A DNA stretch of 64,000 nucleotides from Gemmobacter sp. (GTDB lineage Bacteria; Pseudomonadota; Alphaproteobacteria; Rhodobacterales; Rhodobacteraceae): contig NZ_JAUCBS010000013.1 of NCBI RefSeq assembly GCF_034676705.1, forward strand, positions 3,018,501 through 3,082,500, read 5' to 3'. Positions within the stretch are counted from its first letter, which is position 1. The number at the start of each line of letters is the position of its first letter. A program made the position numbers and the translations under genes. Of the stretch, positions 6,725 to 14,956 are shown in pieces. The notes beneath the pieces are model-generated. The model did not search any database and was not told the DNA's origin. It saw only the letters and a list, made by a program, of their open reading frames with translations.

Positions 6725-8203
6725 TCAGACCGACAGGCAGATGTATTTCAGTTCCAGATAATCCTCGATTCCATGGCGCGACCCTTCGCGGCCCAGACCC
6801 GATTGCTTGACCCCGCCAAAGGGCGCCACCTCGGTGGAAATCAGCCCGGTGTTCACGCCGACGATGCCGTATTCCAGCGCCTCCTGCACGCGGGTGATGC
6901 GCCCGATGTCGCGGGCGTAGAAATAGGCGGCCAGACCGAAGATGGTGTCATTGGCATGGGCAATCGCCTGATCCTCGGTGTCGAACCGGAACAGGGGCGC
7001 CAGCGGGCCAAAGGTTTCTTCCTGCGCGACGACCATGTCCTGCGTCACGCCGGTGATGATGGTGGGCTGGAAAAAGCTGCCGCCAAGCGCATGGCGCGCG
7101 CCGCCCGTCACCACCTTGCCGCCCTTGGCCAGCGCATCGGCCACATGTTCCTCGACCTTTTCTACCGCTGCCATGTTCACCAGCGGGCCCAGTTCCACCG
7201 TTTCGGCCAGCCCGTCGCCCACGCGCAGCTTTTCGACCGCTGCCGCCAGCTTGGCCGCGAAGGCATCATAGATACCGGCCTGCACATAGATGCGGTTGGC
7301 GCAGACGCAGGTCTGGCCGTTGTTGCGGTATTTCGAGACGATGGCGCCCTGCACCGCTGCATCCAGATCGGCATCGTCGAACACGATGAACGGCGCATTG
7401 CCGCCCAGTTCCATCGAGCATTTCATCACCTGATCCGCCGCCTGCCGCAGCAGGATGCGGCCCACTTCGGTGCTGCCGGTAAAGGTAAGTTTGCGCACCG
7501 CCGGATTTTCGCAGAACTCTTTCCCGATGTCCGACGACCGCTTGGAGGTGACGATGGAAAACAGCCCCGCCGGCACCCCGGCCCGTTCGGCCAGCACCGC
7601 CAGCGCCAGCGCCGACAGCGGCGTTTCCGCCGCCGGCCGCCCGACAAATCCGCAGCCTGCCGCCAGCGCCGGCCCGCATTTGCGGGTGATCATCGCATTG
7701 GGAAAGTTCCATGGCGTGATCGAGGCGACAACCCCGATCGGCTGCTTCAGCACCGTGATGCGCTTGTCCGGCTGGTGGCCGGGAATCGTCTCGCCGTAAA
7801 TCCGCTTGGCCTCTTCGGCGAACCATTCGATGAAGCTGGCGCCATAGGCGACTTCGCCCTTGGCCTCGGCCAGCGGCTTGCCCATTTCGGCGGTCAGGAT
7901 GGCGCCCAGATCGTCCTGGTTGGCCATCATCAGGTCGAACCACTTGCGCAGGATGCCGGCCCGTTCCTTGCCGGTGCGCTTTTGCCAGGCCTTCATCGCG
8001 GTTTCGGCGGCGGCGATGGCGCGCGCCACCTCGGCCCGGCCAAGGTTCGGCACGGTGCAGATCACATCGCCCCGCGCCGGGTTGGTCACCCGAAAGGTCG
8101 CGCCATCGTCGGCGTCGATCCATTGCCCGGCCACATAGGCCTTGGTCGCCAGCAGCGACGGGTCTTTCAACAGTGAGTGCAGATCGGTTGCGGTATCCAG
8201 CAT
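6725..8203 (-). CDS. gabD: NAD(P)-dependent succinate-semialdehyde dehydrogenase (GabD-type)
   Basis: A 492-residue aldehyde dehydrogenase that resembles GabD throughout (ITPWNFPNAMITRKCGPALAAGC, the NNGQTCVCANR active site and the PFGGVKQSGLGREGS end). Catalytic C299 and general base E265 (MELGG) are present. It would oxidise succinate semialdehyde to succinate in 4-aminobutyrate degradation. One oddity: the normally conserved Lys of the cofactor-binding KPA motif is Arg (R189 in VGRPAAETP). No gabT is adjacent; a class III transaminase gene lies 32 kb away in the window. The gene stands alone and is divergent from the hydrolase gene at 8279. Confidence 0.9.
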   Translation of the reverse strand: MLDTATDLHSLLKDPSLLATKAYVAGQWIDADDGATFRVTNPARGDVICTVPNLGRAEVARAIAAAETAMKAWQKRTGKERAGILRKWFDLMMANQDDLGAILTAEMGKPLAEAKGEVAYGASFIEWFAEEAKRIYGETIPGHQPDKRITVLKQPIGVVASITPWNFPNAMITRKCGPALAAGCGFVGRPAAETPLSALALAVLAERAGVPAGLFSIVTSKRSSDIGKEFCENPAVRKLTFTGSTEVGRILLRQAADQVMKCSMELGGNAPFIVFDDADLDAAVQGAIVSKYRNNGQTCVCANRIYVQAGIYDAFAAKLAAAVEKLRVGDGLAETVELGPLVNMAAVEKVEEHVADALAKGGKVVTGGARHALGGSFFQPTIITGVTQDMVVAQEETFGPLAPLFRFDTEDQAIAHANDTIFGLAAYFYARDIGRITRVQEALEYGIVGVNTGLISTEVAPFGGVKQSGLGREGSRHGIEDYLELKYICLSV

Positions 8204-8278
8204 CGGGGCCTCCCATTTCCGTCCGCATCATGTCAAGCATGCAGCGGATGGCTTGTCCAGCAATGCAAAGGATCACCG

Positions 8279-9061
8279 ATGGACTGGGACCGCGCCTATG
8301 CCAATGCCGATTTCATCCCCGACGGGGCCGGCTATCCCGCCCGGTGGGTGGCCGCGGCAACCGCGTTCCGCGCCACTGCCAATGCCCGGCTGGACCTGCC
8401 TTATGGGACAGGCGCCCGCCACGGCTATGACCTGTTCCTGCCCGAAGGCACGCCGCGCGGCCTGATCGTGTTCATCCATGGCGGCTACTGGCTGGCCTTC
8501 GGGCGCGAGATCTGGTCGCATCTGGCCGCCGGGCCGCTGGCGCATGGCTGGGCGGTGGCGATGCCCTCCTACACCCTTGCCCCGCAGGGCCGCATTGCGC
8601 AGATGACGGCCGAGATCGCCGCCGCCGTCACCGCTGCCGCGGCCCAGGTCGCCGGCCCCATCGTGATCACCGGCCACAGCGCCGGCGGCCACCTGAGCGC
8701 CCGCATGGCCTGCGCCGATGTGGCGCTGCCGGCGGATGTGGCCGCCCGGATCACCCGCATCGTCCCGATCTCTCCGCTGGCCGATCTGGAAACGCTGGCG
8801 CTGACCGGCATGAACGCCGACCTGCATCTGGACGCGGCCGAGATTGCCGCCGAAAGCCCCGCCCGGCTGACCCGCCGCCCGGGCACCGACGTGCTGGTCT
8901 GGGTTGGCGGGCAGGAACGCCCGACCTTTCTGTGGCAGGCGCGGATGCTGTCCGAGGCCTGGGACTGTCCCTGGAACGTCGCCCCCGGCCGCCACCACTT
9001 CGACGTGATCGCGCCGCTGACCGAAGCCGGCAGCGACCTGACCATGGCGCTGGTCCGATGA
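8279..9061 (+). CDS. Alpha/beta hydrolase, kynurenine-formamidase-like
   Basis: A 260-residue enzyme starting at the ATG with AAGGA just upstream; an upstream in-frame start at 8177 would add sequence unlike the family. It has the oxyanion-hole motif HGGYW (67-71), nucleophile S134 in GHSAGGH, and a C-terminal GRHHFDVI that carries the catalytic His. HGGYW and overall length are typical of bacterial formamidase and esterase members that hydrolyse small amides or esters. No tryptophan-degradation gene is near, so the substrate is open. Its TGA overlaps the ATG of the next gene (ATGA), showing translational coupling. Confidence 0.82.
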   Translation: MDWDRAYANADFIPDGAGYPARWVAAATAFRATANARLDLPYGTGARHGYDLFLPEGTPRGLIVFIHGGYWLAFGREIWSHLAAGPLAHGWAVAMPSYTLAPQGRIAQMTAEIAAAVTAAAAQVAGPIVITGHSAGGHLSARMACADVALPADVAARITRIVPISPLADLETLALTGMNADLHLDAAEIAAESPARLTRRPGTDVLVWVGGQERPTFLWQARMLSEAWDCPWNVAPGRHHFDVIAPLTEAGSDLTMALVR

Positions 9062-9639
9062 TCCTGCTGCTGCGCCATGGCCAGACCGAATTCAACGTGG
9101 CCGGCCGGCTGCAAGGGCAGCTCGATTCGCCGCTGACCGCCACGGGCCGCGATCAGGCGGCCCGCATGGGCGCCCGCGTCGCGGCATTGGCGGCGGGGCG
9201 GCCGGTGTCGATCCATGCCAGCCCGCTGGGCCGCGCGCACGAAACCGCCCGCATCGTCGCAGCCCATATCCCCGGCACCCCTGCCCCCCGCCCCGACCCG
9301 CGGCTGATGGAAATCAGTTTCGGCGAGTGGGATGGCCTGACCCAGCCGGAAATCGACGCCAGCTGGCCCGGCCTGCGCGCCGGCCTGCAACCGCACCGCT
9401 GGTTCTTTCACGGCCCCGGCGGCGAGACGCTGGCGGGCCTGTTGTCCCGCGTCACCCCCGCGCTGGCAGATATCGCCGCCGATCCGGCGGCGCTGCGCGT
9501 CATCGTCTCGCACGGGATCACCGGCTGGGCGGTGCGCATGGCACATACCGGCGCCAGCCCCGAAGCCGCGATCATCCCCGGGCTGCAACAGGATTCGCTG
9601 CAACACCTGGCACCGGACGGGCAAGTCAGGCTGCTGTGA
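9058..9639 (+). CDS. Histidine phosphatase family protein
   Basis: A 193-residue member of the phosphoglycerate-mutase-like family. The N-terminal LLRHGQTEFN holds the phospho-accepting His; LMEISFGEWDGLTQ and the second catalytic His in VSHGITGW are also present. It starts inside the stop codon of the alpha/beta hydrolase gene, so the two are made together. Family members include cobalamin phosphatase (CobC), phosphoglycerate mutase and general sugar phosphatases; the sequence alone does not separate these. Confidence 0.87.
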   Translation: MILLLRHGQTEFNVAGRLQGQLDSPLTATGRDQAARMGARVAALAAGRPVSIHASPLGRAHETARIVAAHIPGTPAPRPDPRLMEISFGEWDGLTQPEIDASWPGLRAGLQPHRWFFHGPGGETLAGLLSRVTPALADIAADPAALRVIVSHGITGWAVRMAHTGASPEAAIIPGLQQDSLQHLAPDGQVRLL

Positions 9640-10194
9640 TCAGCCGCCGAACTTTTCCAGCGCCGCCAGATCCAGCTTTTCCAGCACCGGCAGCATGATG
9701 GCCGGGTCGCCATCCTGCGCCTGCACCAGAATGCGGTTGGCGACCAGCGCCGACAGGCTGGTATCCTGTTGCAGGAACCGCACCCGGCCCACCCGCACCA
9801 CCTTGCCCATGCTGGCCATCATCTGCGCATTGGACAACATGGCCCCCATGCTGGCCACCATGGCATTGTCGGCCATCAGGGTGATGCGGAAACTGCCGTC
9901 CGGCCCGTCATAGCGCGCTTCGGCCCCGGTGCCGCCGCCCATCATGGCAAGGCCCGCGTTCATGTCGGTGTTGATCTCGCGGGTCCAGCCCTCGGGCGGC
10001 TCGGGCAGCAAACCCGACAGGTCATCGGCGCGCGCCGCCTGGATCAGCTGCTGCGCCGCGATCAGCTCATCCAGCGCGAATTTCCGGTCCCCGGCCTCCC
10101 ACGCCTCCAGCGCGGAACGGATGGTATCGGCCACCGGATCGGCATGGGCTGGCACCGCGGCCGCCAAGGCCAGCGCAAAAAGGGCGTAACGCAT
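9640..10194 (-). CDS. Secreted hypothetical protein
   Basis: A 184-residue protein whose ATG (complement 10192-10194) is preceded by GGAGAG. It begins with a signal peptide (RYALFALALAAAVPAHA), followed by a helical stretch (SALEAWEAGDRKFALDELIAAQQLIQ) that looks like a single TPR-like helical pair, then a mixed region with a Met-rich part (MVASMGAMLSNAQMMASMGKVVRVG). No enzyme motif is seen. Its stop codon immediately follows the phosphatase stop in convergent orientation. A periplasmic location is likely. Confidence 0.7.
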   Translation of the reverse strand: MRYALFALALAAAVPAHADPVADTIRSALEAWEAGDRKFALDELIAAQQLIQAARADDLSGLLPEPPEGWTREINTDMNAGLAMMGGGTGAEARYDGPDGSFRITLMADNAMVASMGAMLSNAQMMASMGKVVRVGRVRFLQQDTSLSALVANRILVQAQDGDPAIMLPVLEKLDLAALEKFGG

Positions 10195-10217
10195 GAATTC
10201 TCTCCGTCGCAAAATCC

Positions 10218-11210
10218 TCAGCCACCGTAGCGGCTGGACCACGACGGCTGCAAGTCCCCCGGGAATGACGTTGCGGCATGCACACCCCGCGCGATGGCGC
10301 GCGCCAGCACCGTGGCCGCCGCATGCCCGATGGTGAACACATCGGCATCGCCGAATTCCAGCTCGCGCGCGCCGGTCGATGCGGCAAAGACCAGATCGCC
10401 GTCAAAGGGCGTATGGCTGGGCACGATCGCCCGTGCCATGCCATCATGCGCGGCGGTCGCCACGCGCTGCGCCTGCGCCTGGGTCAGCCTGGCATCGGTT
10501 GCCACGATGGCGATCGTCGTCGCCTCGCGCAGCGCCTTGCCGGGGCGCACCTCCTCGTCGGCCGGATAGCGGTGTGCCACGCCTTGCGCGCCGAATTCGC
10601 CGTCCATCTCCCAGGGGGCGGCCCAGAACTGCGGCCCATCGCCGACAATCACCGATCCCAGCGGATTGACCGCCACCAGCGCCCCCACCGTCACCCCGCT
10701 GGACAGCACCGCCGAGGCCGATCCCAGCCCGCCTTTCAGGTTCTTGGTCGTGGCCCCGAACCCCGCCCCGGCCGATCCGATGGCGAAATCCTGCGCGGCC
10801 GCCGCCAGCGCGGCGCGGCCAAGCGCCGGATAGGGGCTGGTCTGCCAGCCCTTCTCGCCACCGTTCGCCAGGTCAAAGATGATCGCGCCCGGCACCACCG
10901 GCACGAACAGCCCATGCACGGGAAACCCCCGGCCCATGGCGCGCAACCCGTCGACCACGCCGCCCACGGCATCCAGCCCATAGACCGACCCGCCCGACAG
11001 CACCAGCGCCTCGACCTCTTGCACCACCTTGTCGGGGGCCAGCAGATCGGTCTCGCGCGTGCCGGGCGATCCGCCCATCACCGAGACCGCCGCCACAAAG
11101 GCGCGTTCCCCCAGCAGGACCGAGGTTCCGGTGCGCACCGCCGGATCCTGAGCATTGCCCACCTTCAGCCCGGGGACATCGGTGATCAGATTGCGTGGTC
11201 CGGGCCGCAT
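10218..11210 (-). CDS. P1 family peptidase (DmpA/NylC-type N-terminal nucleophile hydrolase)
   Basis: A 330-residue protein of the S58/P1 family, whose members cleave themselves into two chains and act as aminopeptidases, amidases or oligomer hydrolases. Recognisable blocks are NLITDVPGLKVGNAQDP at the N-terminus, VLSGGSVYGLDAVGGVVDGL, AGFGATTKNLKGGLGSAS, and PSHTPFDGDLVFA near residue 275, the region where relatives carry the autocleavage nucleophile (here probably the Thr). The start is supported by AAAGGGGG upstream, inside a dispersed repeat. No neighbour suggests a substrate. Confidence 0.85.
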   Translation of the reverse strand: MRPGPRNLITDVPGLKVGNAQDPAVRTGTSVLLGERAFVAAVSVMGGSPGTRETDLLAPDKVVQEVEALVLSGGSVYGLDAVGGVVDGLRAMGRGFPVHGLFVPVVPGAIIFDLANGGEKGWQTSPYPALGRAALAAAAQDFAIGSAGAGFGATTKNLKGGLGSASAVLSSGVTVGALVAVNPLGSVIVGDGPQFWAAPWEMDGEFGAQGVAHRYPADEEVRPGKALREATTIAIVATDARLTQAQAQRVATAAHDGMARAIVPSHTPFDGDLVFAASTGARELEFGDADVFTIGHAAATVLARAIARGVHAATSFPGDLQPSWSSRYGG

Positions 11211-11215
11211 GGCAC

Positions 11216-11280
11216 CCCCTTTTGCTCTTTCATCTGTCTGCAAATATCCTGCAGGGGGTCCGGGGGACGCAAAGTCCCCC
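11216..11280 (-). repeat. Dispersed hairpin + ATATTTG element, copy 1
   Basis: On the minus strand this reads as a hairpin (GGGGGACTTTGCGTCCCCC), a C-rich spacer, then GGATATTTGCAGACAGATG and AAAGAGCAAAAGGGGG. The same plan recurs at 12130-12204, 41138-41224, 51482-51568 and 56021-56070. It lies between the SDR stop and the P1 peptidase start; its A/G-rich tail doubles as the ribosome binding site of the peptidase gene. Confidence 0.7.
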
Positions 11281-11305
11281 GGCGCTGGGCCCCGCGCGCG
11301 CCGGC

Positions 11306-12049
11306 TCAGATGCAGCGCCCGCCGTCCACCTCCATGGCAACGCCGGTCACCATGCCCGCCTCGTCGGAACACAGGAACAGCGCGGCATTCGCCATGTCCT
11401 CGGGGGTGGAAAACCGGCCCATCGGGATGGTCGACAGGAATTTCGCCCGCATCTCGGGGGTATCCTCGCCCATGAAGCTTTTCAGCAGCGGCGTTTCGCC
11501 GGCGACCGGGTTGATCGCGTTCACCCGGATGCCGAAGGGCGCAAGTTCCACCGCCATCGCGCGGGTGGCGGTGATCATCCAGCCCTTGGACGCATTGTAC
11601 CAGTTCAGCCTGGGCCGGGGCGAGACGCCGGCCGTCGAGGCGACGTTCAGGATCGCGCCGCCCTTTTTCGCCTTCATGCCCGGAACGAAGGCGCGGGCGG
11701 TCAGGTAGACGGATTTGGCGTTGACCAGCATCACGCGGTCGAAATCGGCCTCGGACACGTCTTCCATGAAGGCCGGCAGGTGGGTGATGCCGGCGTTGTT
11801 GACCAGAATGTCCGGGGCGCCACCAAAACCGGCTTCGGCCGCCGCGGCCATGGCCGCCACCGACTCGCCGCTGCCCACGTCCACGCGCTGCGCAAGGCCG
11901 CCGATTTCGGCCGCGATGGCCTGCGCCGCATCGCCGTTGATATCGGCCACCATGACGCGCGCGCCTTCGGCCGCAAAGCGCCGGGCAATGCCCGCGCCAA
12001 AGCCCGAACCCGCCCCGGTCACGATCGCCGTCTTGCCTTGCAGTCGCAT
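11306..12049 (-). CDS. SDR-family oxidoreductase (FabG-like)
   Basis: A 247-residue classical short-chain dehydrogenase. It has the cofactor motif TGAGSGFG (11-18), NNAG (84-87), catalytic S138, Y151 and K155 (YNASK), and the C-terminal GVAMEVDGGRCI. D36 after the second strand (VMVADIN) suggests preference for NAD(H). The start ATG (complement 12047-12049) follows AAGGAGA. Neither the peptidase downstream nor the sox genes beyond point to a substrate; it resembles 3-oxoacyl-ACP reductase or polyol/hydroxyacid dehydrogenase members. Confidence 0.88.
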   Translation of the reverse strand: MRLQGKTAIVTGAGSGFGAGIARRFAAEGARVMVADINGDAAQAIAAEIGGLAQRVDVGSGESVAAMAAAAEAGFGGAPDILVNNAGITHLPAFMEDVSEADFDRVMLVNAKSVYLTARAFVPGMKAKKGGAILNVASTAGVSPRPRLNWYNASKGWMITATRAMAVELAPFGIRVNAINPVAGETPLLKSFMGEDTPEMRAKFLSTIPMGRFSTPEDMANAALFLCSDEAGMVTGVAMEVDGGRCI

Positions 12050-12129
12050 TCTGGTCTCCTTGGTCTGCGTTCGCGGGGATAGGGGCATGTTTCGGCGACG
12101 GCTGCAAGCGGTCGGGTCGCCGAAGGCAA

Positions 12130-12204
12130 GGGGGCCTTCTGCCCCCTCTTGGCGCGTGCCGCGCCAATTCACCCCCGAGGATATTTGGATCAAAGCGAAA
12201 GGGG
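12130..12204 (+). repeat. Dispersed hairpin + ATATTTG element, copy 2
   Basis: On the plus strand: hairpin GGGGGC/GCCCCC (12130-12146), a second small hairpin GGCGCG/CGCGCC (12151-12165), then CCCCCGAGGATATTTGG followed by ATCAAAGCGAAAGGGG (to 12204). It sits between the SDR start and the soxT stop. Position after a gene end suggests a terminator-like role for the minus-strand soxT-R-S transcript or simply a mobile repeat. Confidence 0.7.
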
Positions 12205-12219
12205 TGCGGGGCCGGCGGT

Positions 12220-13263
12220 CTATTCCGGCTGGTAGCCGCCGATCAGCTGTTGCAGGCCAAGCGCGGCACCGGCGGCAATGGCGGCCAGCGTGACGGGGCC
12301 CGACCAGGCAAGGGTGGCAAAGGCCGACACGCCCTGCCCCACCGAACAGCCCATGGCCACCACGCCGCCCACCCCCATCAGCGCGGCGCCGCCCACCTGG
12401 CGGCCGAGTTCGCGCGGATCCTCGCAGGCCTCCCAGCGGAACAGGCCGCGGCGGACCGATCCGATCAGCGCGCCCAGCATCACCCCCACCACCGAGCCCA
12501 CGGAAAAGGTGATCCCCCCGGCGGTCGAGGTCATCAGATAGATCAGCGTGCGGCCGACGGGGGCGGTAAAGGACGGGCCTTCGACCAGCACTTCGCCCAG
12601 ACTGTGGTCGTATAGCCAGCTGGTGCCAAGGAAAGTCCAGGTCACCGCCAGCCCTGCCGCAGCGCCCCAGGCGATCATCGCGGGCCGGGCGCGCAGCGGG
12701 CCGTGCATCAGCCCCCAGGCCAGCGCCCCCAGGCCGATGACCGCCACCGTCGCCCCGGCCGGAATGCCAAGGCTGCCCAGATCGTGGACGATGCCCTGCG
12801 GCCCCGTCGCATCGGGTTGCGGGAACAGCCAGACCCGCAAGGGTGCCAGCGGGCCCGACAGCGCGACAAAGCCGAAGATGCCCATGACCACCACCACCAC
12901 GAGCGAGCGCAGATCGCCGCCGCCAAAGCGCACCAGCGCGCCAAAGCCGCAATTGCCCGCCATGGCCATGCCATAGCCAAAGACCAGCCCGCCGACGATG
13001 GACCCCAGCGGGTTCCAGACGATGCTGTGGTAGAAACTGCCCGACAGCTCGACCAGCCCGGCGATGGCCAGCCCCTGCGTGCCCAGGATCGCCACGCCCA
13101 GCACGATGCCCCACAGCCGCAGGCGGCGGTAATCCTTGCCGTAGATCGCCGATTCCAGCGCGCCCAGCGTGCAGAAATCGCCCAGTCGCGCCGACAGGCC
13201 CAGCACGATGCCGCCTGCCAGCCCGACCAGCGCTGCCAGAACCCCGACCGGAATCGAGTCCAT
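12220..13263 (-). CDS. soxT: YeeE/YedE (TsuA-type) transporter, SoxT
   Basis: A 347-residue inner-membrane protein with about nine to ten hydrophobic helices. It belongs to the YeeE/YedE family, whose characterised member TsuA takes up thiosulfate through three conserved cysteines; matching cysteines are C31 (GDFCTLGA), C105 (GNCGFGALV) and C306 (MGCSVGQG). It is encoded next to soxR and soxS on the minus strand, the arrangement described for soxT in other sulfur-oxidising alphaproteobacteria. A second member of the family closes the sox locus at 26191. Transport direction and exact sulfur species are inferred. Confidence 0.88.
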   Translation of the reverse strand: MDSIPVGVLAALVGLAGGIVLGLSARLGDFCTLGALESAIYGKDYRRLRLWGIVLGVAILGTQGLAIAGLVELSGSFYHSIVWNPLGSIVGGLVFGYGMAMAGNCGFGALVRFGGGDLRSLVVVVVMGIFGFVALSGPLAPLRVWLFPQPDATGPQGIVHDLGSLGIPAGATVAVIGLGALAWGLMHGPLRARPAMIAWGAAAGLAVTWTFLGTSWLYDHSLGEVLVEGPSFTAPVGRTLIYLMTSTAGGITFSVGSVVGVMLGALIGSVRRGLFRWEACEDPRELGRQVGGAALMGVGGVVAMGCSVGQGVSAFATLAWSGPVTLAAIAAGAALGLQQLIGGYQPE

Positions 13264-13302
13264 CCCATTTCCTCCCTTGCTGCCCGGGCGGCAGCCCCTT
13301 GC

Positions 13303-13668
13303 TCAGCCCGGGGCGCAGGCCCCGCCGTAGAGCCGTTTCAGAACCGTCAGCACCTCGGCCACCTTCGGATCCAGCACGGAATAATAGATCGCCTGCCCGT
13401 CGCGGCGGGCGCTGACCAGGCCTTCGTGGCGCAGGCGGGCCAGTTGCTGGCTGACGACCGCCTGGCGCGAGGACAGCAGGTTTTCCAGTTCCGTCACGCT
13501 TTTCGGCCCGCTCAGCAGGTGGCACAGGATGGTCAGCCGGCCGTCATGGCCAAGCGCCTTGAGAAAGGTCGATGCCTCGGCCGCGGCTGCGACCAGCGCG
13601 TCCAGTTCCGCGTCCCGTCCGGTCTCTCCTTGATCGCCGACCATATCCGCCACAGGCGAGATCCCCAC
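13303..13668 (-). CDS. soxR: ArsR-family repressor SoxR (persulfide-sensing type)
   Basis: A 121-residue winged-helix protein (about 105 in the core): recognition helix region SRQAVVSQQLARLRHEGLV, wing ARRDGQAIYYSV. Two cysteines, C49 in ILCHLLSG and C118 in GGACAPG, match the spacing of the redox pair in SqrR/BigR-type persulfide sensors, so sulfide or persulfide would be expected to form a polysulfide bridge and release DNA. In relatives SoxR represses the soxS/soxV and soxW/soxX promoters. The frame starts with GTG at 13668; an ATG eight codons later (13644) is a serious alternative since neither has a strong ribosome binding site. Confidence 0.88.
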   Translation of the reverse strand: MGISPVADMVGDQGETGRDAELDALVAAAAEASTFLKALGHDGRLTILCHLLSGPKSVTELENLLSSRQAVVSQQLARLRHEGLVSARRDGQAIYYSVLDPKVAEVLTVLKRLYGGACAPG

Positions 13669-13744
13669 TGCCTGCCCCTAAATGCCGGGGAAGTCGCCGC
13701 AGGGCAACCAGATCCCCGGGGGCCGTGGAAAAATGTCCCACCGT

Positions 13745-14101
13745 TCACGGCTGGCCGGCCGCGGCGATCATGCGGGCCAGCATGGGCCAGAAGAAATCTT
13801 CCGACATGTAACCCTCGATCCGGGCCTGTTCGACGCCATCGGCCACCAGAACGAAGGTGGGGGTAAAGACGGCGGGACGGTCCAGCGTGATGCCGTCGGG
13901 CAGCGGATCGCGCAGTTGCAGGCGGCGCAGCGGGGCCGCGCGGCCCTCGTCGGTCAGGGGGTATTCGGGGGCCACATCGGCATTCCAGCGCGCGCAATAG
14001 ATGCAGCCGGGTTGTTCGAACATCAGCAACTGCAATTCCGCCGCCCATGCCTGCACCGGCAGGGCGATCGCGAACAGCAGGGGGGCAAGGTGGCGGATCA
14101 T
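13745..14101 (-). CDS. soxS: Periplasmic thioredoxin SoxS
   Basis: A 118-residue protein with signal peptide (HLAPLLFAIALPVQAWA) and a thioredoxin-like CxxC at C33-C36 (PGCIYC). In Paracoccus, SoxS is needed for full thiosulfate oxidation and is proposed to reactivate SoxY by reducing its carrier cysteine. It is transcribed with soxR and soxT, divergently from soxV. An upstream in-frame extension exists but lacks thioredoxin features and would bury the signal peptide, so the ATG complementary to 14099-14101 is chosen. Confidence 0.9.
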   Translation of the reverse strand: MIRHLAPLLFAIALPVQAWAAELQLLMFEQPGCIYCARWNADVAPEYPLTDEGRAAPLRRLQLRDPLPDGITLDRPAVFTPTFVLVADGVEQARIEGYMSEDFFWPMLARMIAAAGQP

Positions 14102-14136
14102 CGGGTCACCGGCGGGATTGACGGATACAGCAGAAC

Positions 14137-14154
14137 ATAGAAATATGCTAATGT
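14137..14154. promoter_or_regulatory. Candidate SoxR operator in the soxS-soxV divergent region
   Basis: The 108-bp gap between the divergent soxS and soxV genes contains one AT-rich island, ATAGAAATATGCTAATGT. It includes CATA-N4-TATG (14136-14147) and matches the island in the soxW-soxX gap at 13 of 18 positions (shared ATAGRAATATKCWAA). In related bacteria SoxR binds exactly these two gaps. The match is seen directly; binding is inferred. Confidence 0.6.
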
Positions 14155-14209
14155 AACCGGGCCGTCGCCACAAGCGCCGCCCGACCTGCCAAGCCTCGGG
14201 GAGGAGGCA

Positions 14210-14947
14210 ATGCTGGACATATCCTGGGGCGGGGCCGCGCTGGCGGGGCTTTTGTCCTTTCTTTCCCCCTGCATCCTGCCGATGGTGCCGTTCTACCTGT
14301 CCTATATGGCGGGCCTGTCGGTGCGCGAACTGCGCGAGGGCGATCAGGTCGCGCCCGGCGCGCGCGGCCGGCTGGTGCTGCGGGCGCTGGCGTTCGCGCT
14401 GGGGGTGACGACCATATTCCTGCTGCTGGGGCTGGGGGCGACCGCACTGGGCAAGGCCTTTGCCCAGTGGAAGGAAACCCTGTCCTGGGTGGCCGCCGGG
14501 GTGCTGATCCTGTTCGGGCTGCATTTCCTGGGCGTGCTGAAGATCGGCCTGCTATACCGCGAGGCGCGGGTGCAGGCGAAAACCAAGCCCTCCAGCCTGG
14601 CGGGGGCCTATGTGATGGGGCTGGCCTTCGGCTTTGGCTGGACCCCCTGCGTCGGCCCGGCGCTGGCCGCGATCCTGATGGTGGCCAGCGGCATGGGCGA
14701 ATTGTGGCGCGGCGGGTTGCTGCTGGTGGTCTACGGGCTGGCGATGACGCTGCCCTTTGTCGTCGCCGCCATGTTCGCCGGCCCGTTCCTGGGCTGGGTG
14801 GCCCGGCACCGCGCGCTGATGGGCCATGTCGAAAAGGCCATGGGGGTGATGCTGATCGTGTTCGGCATCCTGATCGCCACCAATTCCGTGAACCTGATCG
14901 CCGACTGGATGATTCGCAATTTCGACTGGTCCGCGACCCTGAAATAG
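14210..14947 (+). CDS. soxV: Thiol-disulfide transporter SoxV (CcdA family)
   Basis: A 245-residue membrane protein with six predicted helices. It carries the two CcdA cysteines, C21 in FLSPCILPM and C147 in GWTPCVGP. It passes electrons from cytoplasmic thioredoxin to periplasmic SoxW and SoxS. It is the first gene of the rightward sox operon, with GAGGAGG before the ATG. The soxW ATG lies 9 bp after its stop. Confidence 0.93.
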   Translation: MLDISWGGAALAGLLSFLSPCILPMVPFYLSYMAGLSVRELREGDQVAPGARGRLVLRALAFALGVTTIFLLLGLGATALGKAFAQWKETLSWVAAGVLILFGLHFLGVLKIGLLYREARVQAKTKPSSLAGAYVMGLAFGFGWTPCVGPALAAILMVASGMGELWRGGLLLVVYGLAMTLPFVVAAMFAGPFLGWVARHRALMGHVEKAMGVMLIVFGILIATNSVNLIADWMIRNFDWSATLK

Positions 14948-14956
14948 GAGCCCGCC

